Assembly (NCBI GenBank): GCA_020849275.1
Contig: JADLGO010000052.1
Span: 1 to 52,038, forward strand
Origin: Chthonomonadales bacterium
GTDB lineage: Bacteria > Armatimonadota > Chthonomonadetes > Chthonomonadales > CAJBBX01
DNA: 52,038 nucleotides
Direction of reading: 5' to 3'
Within the stretch, counting starts at the first letter, position 1. Every line of letters starts with the position of its first letter. Under the pieces are notes generated by a model. The model was not told where the DNA came from, did no database searches, and saw only the letters and a list, made by a program, of their open reading frames with translations. Made by a program: the position numbers and the translations under genes. Shown piece after piece: positions 46,424 through 52,038 of the stretch.

Positions 46424-47713
46424 CTATAGCTCCCAGCCGGCACGGTACGCGTGCCGGAGGTAGCGATCCGCCTCCGGGCAGCCGCGCGCGCGCAGGTCGC
46501 GCGGCTCCCAGGCGAGCTTCTGGCCCGTGCGGTAGGCGACGTTGCCCAGGAGCACGGCCTCCGTGAGCACGCCGGAATAGCCGAAGTTGCACGTGGTCGG
46601 CGAGCCCGTCTTGCAGGCGCGGATCCACTCGGCGTAGTGGCCGATCGACTCGGGGATCGTGGGCTGCGGCGCGGTGTAATCGCGGTAACGATCCTCCGGC
46701 AGCAGCACGTGTCGGCCATAGTCGGCCAGCAGCATGCCCTTCTCGCCGACGAACAGCGTCCCGTTGCCCCAGGTGGGCAGGAGGCCCTCAGCGAACTGGG
46801 GCGGGCGGCGGCCGCCGTTGTACCATGTCAGCTTCACCGGCGGCAACTCCTCGCGTCGTGGGTGTTCGTAGCGCACGATCAGCCACGTTGGGCAGCACTC
46901 CGGATGCACCGGCGGTCCCTCGGCCTCCACGGTGAGCGGCTGGGCCAGGCGAAGCGCCCAGTAGGGCAGGTCCATGTGGTGGCACGCCATGTCGCCCAGC
47001 GTGCCACTGCCGAAGTCCCACCAGCCGCGCCACTGGTGGGGCGCGTAGACGGGGCTGTACGGGCGGACGGGGGCCGGCCCAAGCCACAGGTCCCAGTTCA
47101 TCGTGATGGGCACGGGCGGCGTGTCGGTCGGCCGTTCGCCGCCGGAGTCGCCGCCGCCCACCCACACGTGCACCTCGCGCACCGGGCCGATTGCGTCGGC
47201 CCGCACTAGCTCCACCACGCGCCGATAGTTGCTCTCCGCGTGGATCTGCGTGCCCATCTGCGTGGCCGCTCGATGGCCGCGGGCCAGGTCCTCCAACACT
47301 CGGGCCTCGTCGACCGTATGGGTGAGCGGCTTCTCGCAGTAGACATGCAGCCCGCGCCGGAGCGCGCCGGCCGCCGCGGGGGCATGCGTGTGGTCGGTGG
47401 TGCTGATCACCACCGCGTCCAGCTTCTCACGGTCGAGCAGGCGCCGAAAGTCGGCGTACGTTTCGGCGCGCGGGAAGCGCTTCGCCGCCGCGGCCAGGTA
47501 GGTCTCGTCGACGTCACACAGCGCGACGATGTCCTCGCCCGCCACGCCGTCGATGTTGGCCTGCGCGCGGTTGGCCGCGCCGATGATGCCGATGCGCAGC
47601 CGCTCGTTGGCCTGGTAGGTGCGCGCGGCCGAGGCGCTCGTCGCCAGCAGCGTGCCGGCGCCGGCCATGGCCGTCCGCGCAAGGAACTGGCGCCGGGTGA
47701 ACGATGTCGGCAT
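46424..47713 (-). CDS. Exported Gfo/Idh/MocA oxidoreductase D (Tat)
   Basis: The 429-aa protein begins with a Tat signal, RR at 7-8 in TRRQFL and a hydrophobic stretch, followed by a cofactor loop GIIGAANRA and EKP (E127, K128, P129). A long C-terminal domain with PHQWRGWWDFG and MACHHMDLP resembles planctomycete-type members. Folded export with cofactor is usual for this class. It follows the DUF1080 gene by 13 bases. Confidence 0.9.
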   Translation of the reverse strand: MPTSFTRRQFLARTAMAGAGTLLATSASAARTYQANERLRIGIIGAANRAQANIDGVAGEDIVALCDVDETYLAAAAKRFPRAETYADFRRLLDREKLDAVVISTTDHTHAPAAAGALRRGLHVYCEKPLTHTVDEARVLEDLARGHRAATQMGTQIHAESNYRRVVELVRADAIGPVREVHVWVGGGDSGGERPTDTPPVPITMNWDLWLGPAPVRPYSPVYAPHQWRGWWDFGSGTLGDMACHHMDLPYWALRLAQPLTVEAEGPPVHPECCPTWLIVRYEHPRREELPPVKLTWYNGGRRPPQFAEGLLPTWGNGTLFVGEKGMLLADYGRHVLLPEDRYRDYTAPQPTIPESIGHYAEWIRACKTGSPTTCNFGYSGVLTEAVLLGNVAYRTGQKLAWEPRDLRARGCPEADRYLRHAYRAGWEL

Positions 47714-47726
47714 GTCGCATTCGCTC

Positions 47727-49022
47727 CTAGCGGGCCACGGCTTGCGTGTGCTGCCGGGGGATCTCCCGGATGTAGATGCTCTTGAAGTAAAGCGGGGCTC
47801 CGTGGTGCTGCAGCTCGATCTGGCCGGTCGGGTACATCGGCTTGTCGCGCTCCCAGTAGTTCTCCATCGTGACATTGTGCACGACGAGTTGGCTGTTGAG
47901 ATAGACGCTGACTTTGTCCCCGACCATCAAGATCCGGAAGCGGTTCCACTCGCCCGGCGGCCGATCCGCGTTCGCGGTCGGGTTGCTCGGGTTCTTCTGG
48001 TTATTGTAGAGCCCGCCAGATCCCTCGGCCCGATCCCAGATCTGTACCTGCGGGCAGCCGCGCAGGTAGATGCCGCTGTCGCCGCCCGGCCCTATCTTCC
48101 AGTCGACCAGGAGCTCGAAGTCGTCGTAGTCCCTCGCGGTGCAGAGGCTGTTGTTCTTCCCGTCGTATGTGATGACCCCGTCCACGACCTTCCAGTGGCG
48201 CAGGGCCTCCTCCGTGGCCTGCCGCTCAGCCGACGCCAGCTCCGCCGGGCTCATCTTTGCGCGCGAGGGCGGGTCGCCGACCAGGCCCTTCCAGCCGCGC
48301 AGGTCGCGGCCGTCGAACAGGGCCTTGAAGCCGGGCGGCGGCACGTTGTCCTTCTCGGGCTTGTCCATGTCGCGGATCCGGATATTCCGGAAGGCGACGG
48401 CGCTGGGACCGTGGCCCATAAAGGCGACGTAGCCTCGATCACGCAGAATGCCCGGATGCTCAGCCAGGGTCTCGGGATCGTGCACGGCGTTCAGGTCGGC
48501 GTCGGTCACGAGCTTGCCGTTGATGCGCACCTGGATTCGCCGGCCGACCGCGCGGATCTCCTCGGTGTTCCACTCGCCTGGTTTCTTGAGCGATCCGCGC
48601 CGGGCGGCGGCGACGCGGTACACGGAGCCGCAATACTGGCCGGGAAGCAGGTTGGCGTACATCGGGTCGTCGTCGTCGAGGATCTGGATCTCCATGCCCT
48701 GGTAGGCGGCGTCGCCGCCCAGCGGCGTCCGGATACCGACCCCGTTGTTGCCCGCCTTGTCCAGCCTGAACTCAAAGCGCAGCACGAAGTCGCCGTACTC
48801 GCGGTCGGTGTAGAGAGCGCCGCCGCCGTCGGCGGGGCACACGATCGTTCCGTCCTCGACCAGGTAGCCCTCACCGGCCTTGTTGACAAGTTGCCATCCA
48901 TGGAGCGTGTTGCCGTCGAACAGCGAGACGAAGCCGGGCTCCACGGCCCGCGCCGGGAGCGCCGGCACGCACAGGGCGAGCGCCGCCATCAGGAGCAGGC
49001 GGGTTCGCGGATTCAGACGCAT
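47727..49022 (-). CDS. Tandem DUF1080 protein (3-keto-disaccharide hydrolase)
   Basis: The 431-aa protein has a signal peptide (about 1-26) and two DUF1080 domains, at about 30-218 and 235-425, each with an FVSLFDG/FKALFDG start, a WK/WN-rich concanavalin-like fold and a final strand region. DUF1080 members have been shown to cleave 3-keto-glycosides formed by Gfo/Idh oxidoreductases. Here the adjacent gene D is such an oxidoreductase. Both domains look complete. Confidence 0.9.
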   Translation of the reverse strand: MRLNPRTRLLLMAALALCVPALPARAVEPGFVSLFDGNTLHGWQLVNKAGEGYLVEDGTIVCPADGGGALYTDREYGDFVLRFEFRLDKAGNNGVGIRTPLGGDAAYQGMEIQILDDDDPMYANLLPGQYCGSVYRVAAARRGSLKKPGEWNTEEIRAVGRRIQVRINGKLVTDADLNAVHDPETLAEHPGILRDRGYVAFMGHGPSAVAFRNIRIRDMDKPEKDNVPPPGFKALFDGRDLRGWKGLVGDPPSRAKMSPAELASAERQATEEALRHWKVVDGVITYDGKNNSLCTARDYDDFELLVDWKIGPGGDSGIYLRGCPQVQIWDRAEGSGGLYNNQKNPSNPTANADRPPGEWNRFRILMVGDKVSVYLNSQLVVHNVTMENYWERDKPMYPTGQIELQHHGAPLYFKSIYIREIPRQHTQAVAR

Positions 49023-49166
49023 CGGTGTTGCCCTTCGTGTGGGGGATACCAGCGCGCGGCACCCCGGCCGCGGCGGGCGCGGGACCGTCCGCGCCCCATC
49101 AGAGTTGGCCAGCCGTGCCGTGCATTCCTGTCGGCGAGAGAGGCGCCAGCGGTCGCGCCAGGTGGC

Positions 49167-50225
49167 CTAACAGATGCGCGGGAGCTGCTCGCCGCTCAGC
49201 ATATCCAGGATGCGGTTGGCGCCGATGGCGCTGCGGAGCGTAACCACCCCCGGATCGTCCCCGCCAGCGCTCCCGATTCGGCACGCGCCCTCGCAGACGC
49301 GATGCTGCCGGAGTATGCTCAGCGCGCGCCCGGCGTCGGCCTCCGGCACGAAGGCCAGGAACCGCCCCTCATTGGCCACGTAGAGCGGGTCGAAGCCGAG
49401 TACCTCGCAGGCTCCTCGCACCTCCTCGCGCACGGGCACTGCCAGCTCGTCCACTTGCAGGTGCGTGCCGGACTGCTCCGCTACCTCCACGAGCACGCTC
49501 GCAACGCCTCCGCGCGTTGCATCGCGCAGGCAGTGCACGTCGATGCCGCCCTCCAGCAGCGCCATCACGGGCTCCACGAGCGGGGCGCAGTCGCTCTGAA
49601 TGGCGCCCTCGAACGCCAGACCCTCGCGCAGCGCCATCACGGCCATGCCGTGCCGGCCAACGTCACCGCTGAGCAGGACCGCGTCGCCTGGCCTCACCGA
49701 GGCGGGGCCGATCTGTGCGCCCGTCGCCAGCGCGCCCACGCCAGCAGTGTTTACGTAGATGCCGTCGCCCTTGCCCCGGTCCACCACCTTGGTGTCGCCG
49801 GTCACGATCTGCACCTCCGAGGCGGCGGCGGCTCGGGCCATCGAGGCCACGACGCGCCAGAGGTCCTCCATCGGCAAGCCCTCCTCGAGGATGAACCCGG
49901 CGCTGAGGTACCGTGCTCGCGCGCCGCACATCGCCAGGTCGTTGACGGTGCCGTTCACCGCCAGGGCGCCGATGTCGCCGCCGGGAAAGAAGAGGGGCCG
50001 CACCACGTAGGAGTCGGTGGTCATGGCGATGCGAGCGCCGGGCGCGGCGAACGTCGCGCCGTCGTGGCGCGCGTCCAGAAGCGGGTTGGCGAAGGCGGCG
50101 CCGAAGAGCCGCTCCACGAGATGGCGCATCAGCTTGCCGCCGCCTCCGTGCGCCATGACCACGCGCGGATAGTCGGCGACCGGGATGGGGCACGCGGCCA
50201 GTTCCAGGTGTGTGGCGCCGCTCAC
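49167..50225 (-). CDS. hypE: Hydrogenase maturation protein HypE
   Basis: The 352-aa AIR-synthase-fold protein dehydrates carbamoyl on its C-terminal cysteine to cyanide for the NiFe site. AHGGGGKLM at the N-terminus and the final PRIC tail are diagnostic. GTG overlaps the hypD stop (GTGA). It follows hypD, hypC and hypF. Confidence 0.96.
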   Translation of the reverse strand: MSGATHLELAACPIPVADYPRVVMAHGGGGKLMRHLVERLFGAAFANPLLDARHDGATFAAPGARIAMTTDSYVVRPLFFPGGDIGALAVNGTVNDLAMCGARARYLSAGFILEEGLPMEDLWRVVASMARAAAASEVQIVTGDTKVVDRGKGDGIYVNTAGVGALATGAQIGPASVRPGDAVLLSGDVGRHGMAVMALREGLAFEGAIQSDCAPLVEPVMALLEGGIDVHCLRDATRGGVASVLVEVAEQSGTHLQVDELAVPVREEVRGACEVLGFDPLYVANEGRFLAFVPEADAGRALSILRQHRVCEGACRIGSAGGDDPGVVTLRSAIGANRILDMLSGEQLPRIC

Positions 50226-51334
50226 GACCCGCCTCCGCGAGCGGCCGCGGGCTGGCGCCGATAGCGGTGGTAGGCGGCGCAGGCGCCCTCGGAGGACACC
50301 ATGGTCGCCCCGAGAGGCTTCTCCGGCGTGCACCGCGTGCCGAAGGCTGGGCATTCGTGGGGCGTCTTCAGCCCCTGGAGCACGAGGCCGCTGATACACT
50401 CCTCGGGTTCCGCCACCTCCGTCGCCGCCACGCCGAACCGGTGCTCGGCATCGTGGGCCCGGTAGGCAGCGCGCAGCCCGAGACCGCTGCGCGGGATCTC
50501 GCCGACCCCGCGCCACTTGCGGGGCACGATCTCGAACACCTCGCGCATCAGTTCGCGCGCAGGAGCGTTGCCCTCGCGGCGCACCGATCGGGCGTACTGG
50601 TTCTCGACCTCGGCACGACCCTCCTCGAGCTGGCGGACGCACATCAGCACGCCTTGCAGGACGTCGAGCGGCTCGAAGCCCGTGACGACGATCGGCACCT
50701 GGTGCTTCCGAGCCAGCGGCTCGTACTCCGTGTAGCCCATCACGGTGCAGACGTGCCCCGCGGCAAGAAACGCCTGGATCCGACAGGTCGGCGACGCGAG
50801 GAGCGCCTCAATGGCCGGAGGCACGAGAACGTGCGAGGCCAACATGCTGAAGTTGGCGACGCCCTCCCGCGCGGCCTGATACACCGCCATCGCGTTGGCC
50901 GGCGCCGTCGTCTCGAAGCCCACACCGAAGAAGACGACCTCGCGCTCGGGGTTTTCGCGGGCAAGCTTCACCGCGTCGAGCGGCGAGTAGACGATGCGCA
51001 CGTCGCCGCCGCCGGCCTTGACGGAGAGCAGGTCCTGGTGACTCCCGGGGACGCGCAGCATATCGCCGAACGAGCAGAGAATGACGCCGGGCATCTCCGC
51101 GATGGCGATCGCACGGTCGATTACCTCGAGCGGTGTCACGCATACCGGGCAGCCTGGCCCATGCAGGAGCGTCACGCCCTCCGGCAGGAGCGTGTCGATG
51201 CCGAACTTCACGATGGCGTGCGTCTGGCCTCCGCAGACCTCCATCAGGGTCCACGGGCGGGTCACCGTGCGCGCCAGCGCCGCGGCGTACTCGCGAGCCG
51301 CCCCGGCGTCCCGATACTCGTCCATGAACCTCAC
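50222..51334 (-). CDS. hypD: Hydrogenase maturation protein HypD
   Basis: The 370-aa Fe-S protein scaffolds Fe(CN)2CO assembly with HypC. It has CGGQTH, the GPGCPVC motif, FETTAPANA and a C-terminal cysteine cluster ([21 protein letters not shown]). GTG 51334 has GGGGGAG upstream and overlaps the hypC stop. Confidence 0.96.
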   Translation of the reverse strand: MRFMDEYRDAGAAREYAAALARTVTRPWTLMEVCGGQTHAIVKFGIDTLLPEGVTLLHGPGCPVCVTPLEVIDRAIAIAEMPGVILCSFGDMLRVPGSHQDLLSVKAGGGDVRIVYSPLDAVKLARENPEREVVFFGVGFETTAPANAMAVYQAAREGVANFSMLASHVLVPPAIEALLASPTCRIQAFLAAGHVCTVMGYTEYEPLARKHQVPIVVTGFEPLDVLQGVLMCVRQLEEGRAEVENQYARSVRREGNAPARELMREVFEIVPRKWRGVGEIPRSGLGLRAAYRAHDAEHRFGVAATEVAEPEECISGLVLQGLKTPHECPAFGTRCTPEKPLGATMVSSEGACAAYHRYRRQPAAARGGGS

Positions 51335-51591
51335 TGCGATGCTCCCCCTATCTCGTCGAGCTCCTCCATCTTCGCCAGGTACTCGAACACCTGCCGGGCC
51401 TCGCTCTCGTCGACGACGCTGATGGCGAGGCCGACATGCACGATCACGTAGTCGCCCTCCCTGGCCTCGGGCACGCAGGCCAGGTTGACCTCCTTCACGG
51501 TGCCGCCGAAGCTTACGCGCCCGGTGCGGCCGAGCGGCCCGGGGGCGCCGCTATCGACGCTCTCGATCCTGCCAGGTATGGCAAGGCACAT
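51331..51591 (-). CDS. hypC: Hydrogenase maturation chaperone HypC
   Basis: The 86-aa protein starts MCLAIPG, with the essential Cys2, and has the central VNLAC segment. HypC carries the iron-ligand unit to the large subunit. Start and length are typical. It is 5 bases after hypF and overlaps hypD. Confidence 0.95.
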   Translation of the reverse strand: MCLAIPGRIESVDSGAPGPLGRTGRVSFGGTVKEVNLACVPEAREGDYVIVHVGLAISVVDESEARQVFEYLAKMEELDEIGGASQ

Positions 51592-51596
51592 GGGCT

Positions 51597-52038
51597 CTAC
51601 TTCTCCTTCCTCAACTTCTGGATGGCCCCGACCGCCTGTCCGAGGGCGATGCCGCCGTCGTTTGGCGGCACCCGCTGGTGCCAGTAGGGCCGGAATCCGG
51701 CCTCGCGCAGCCGGCACACGGCGCTCTCCGTCAGGTACCGATTCTGGAAGCACCCGCCGGTGAGGACCACGCGTTCCAGTCCCACGCGCTCCACGACCGC
51801 CGCGATCGCCTCCACCAGGGCGTTGTGGAAGCGCGCTGCGATGTGGCCGAGCGGGGCGCCGTCCGCAACGTCGGCCAGGACGCCTCGCACGATGGGCTCC
51901 CAATCAACCACCAAGGGGTCGCCTCCATCGCCAAGCGCAAACGGGTAAGCCTCGCCACAGCTCTCGTCGATGCTCAGCTCCAGGCGCATCGCGGACTGCC
52001 CCTCGAAGCCGGAGACCTGCGCGATGCCGCCGAGCGCC
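51597..52038 (-). CDS. hypF: Carbamoyltransferase HypF, C-terminal part
   Basis: About 147 residues of the C-terminal end lie within the window; the rest is beyond base 52038. EGQSAM, TGGCFQNRYL and NDGGIALGQ are the Kae1-like metal and nucleotide motifs. HypF makes the thiocarboxamide on HypE. It heads a hypFCDE unit. Confidence 0.93.
   Translation of the reverse strand, partial: ALGGIAQVSGFEGQSAMRLELSIDESCGEAYPFALGDGGDPLVVDWEPIVRGVLADVADGAPLGHIAARFHNALVEAIAAVVERVGLERVVLTGGCFQNRYLTESAVCRLREAGFRPYWHQRVPPNDGGIALGQAVGAIQKLRKEK

Noticed and set aside
47619-50264. An 881-codon plus-strand open frame
   Set aside because: It runs opposite the oxidoreductase D start, DUF1080 and hypE and has no domain pattern.

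Overview
The window is very GC-rich bacterial chromosome with densely packed genes, short spacers, many 4-base stop/start overlaps (ATGA or GTGA) and AGGAGG-type ribosome binding sites. A combination of markers points to Armatimonadota or a close relative: menaquinone made by the futalosine route (mqnE, mqnC, mqnD), tandem DUF1080 and Gfo/Idh/MocA proteins, a DUF6785/6784 membrane protein, a bacterial family B DNA polymerase, IspDF fusion and long-form HPF. This placement is inference; no rRNA or marker phylogeny is available here.

Layout. 1-222: tandem 26-bp repeats, perhaps an insertion-sequence end. 223-3308: two TPR proteins. 3328-6066 (-): family B polymerase and hotdog thioesterase. 6346-8970 (-): the classical rpmH-rnpA-yidD-yidC-khpB(jag) operon, without dnaA beside it. 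8971-9644: a gene-free stretch with promoters on both strands and a strong hairpin. 9645-15581 (-): selB, ribokinase, DUF6785 protein and polyprenyl synthase. 15678-20422: HIT protein, uracil-DNA glycosylase, PLP sulfur enzyme, M48 protease and convergent galT. 20471-22249: one tiny protein and two exported proteins of unknown role. 22559-27000: divergent ROK-fold protein, PIG-L deacetylase, true ROK sugar kinase and nitrilase-family amidohydrolase. 27083-31709: gyrB with a strong promoter, then mqnEC. 31821-38750: transglutaminase, PIN-TRAM protein, ispDF, hpf, a PfkB sugar kinase, pfkA and a small unknown gene. 38772-49022: mqnD, four Gfo/Idh/MocA oxidoreductases, a MetOD1 sensor plus HisKA_2 histidine kinase, DUF5658, mgsA and a DUF1080 protein. 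49167-52038 (-): hypF(partial)-hypC-hypD-hypE for [NiFe]-hydrogenase maturation.

How it fits together: translation and membrane insertion (rpmH to khpB), selenocysteine decoding (selB), isoprenoids and menaquinone (ispDF, ispA-type synthase, mqnECD), glycolysis and sugar phosphorylation (pfkA, PfkB kinases, ROK kinase, galT, mgsA) and 3-keto-glycoside style sugar catabolism (DUF1080 with Gfo/Idh). The organism probably has a menaquinone-based respiratory chain and a [NiFe]-hydrogenase and lives on plant- or microbe-derived sugars.

Most convincing less-described items: an orphan promoter-to-hairpin unit between rpmH and selB; a stand-alone MetOD1 sensor paired with a histidine kinase behind a palindromic divergent promoter; a YidC whose extracytoplasmic region looks TPR-like rather than like the usual P1 domain; a low-complexity Asn/Gly/Asp insertion in the GyrB Toprim region; a SelB lacking the G4 aspartate; and GC-rich gene-end hairpins that lack U-tracts. 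I found no CRISPR array, rRNA, tRNA or complete mobile element.
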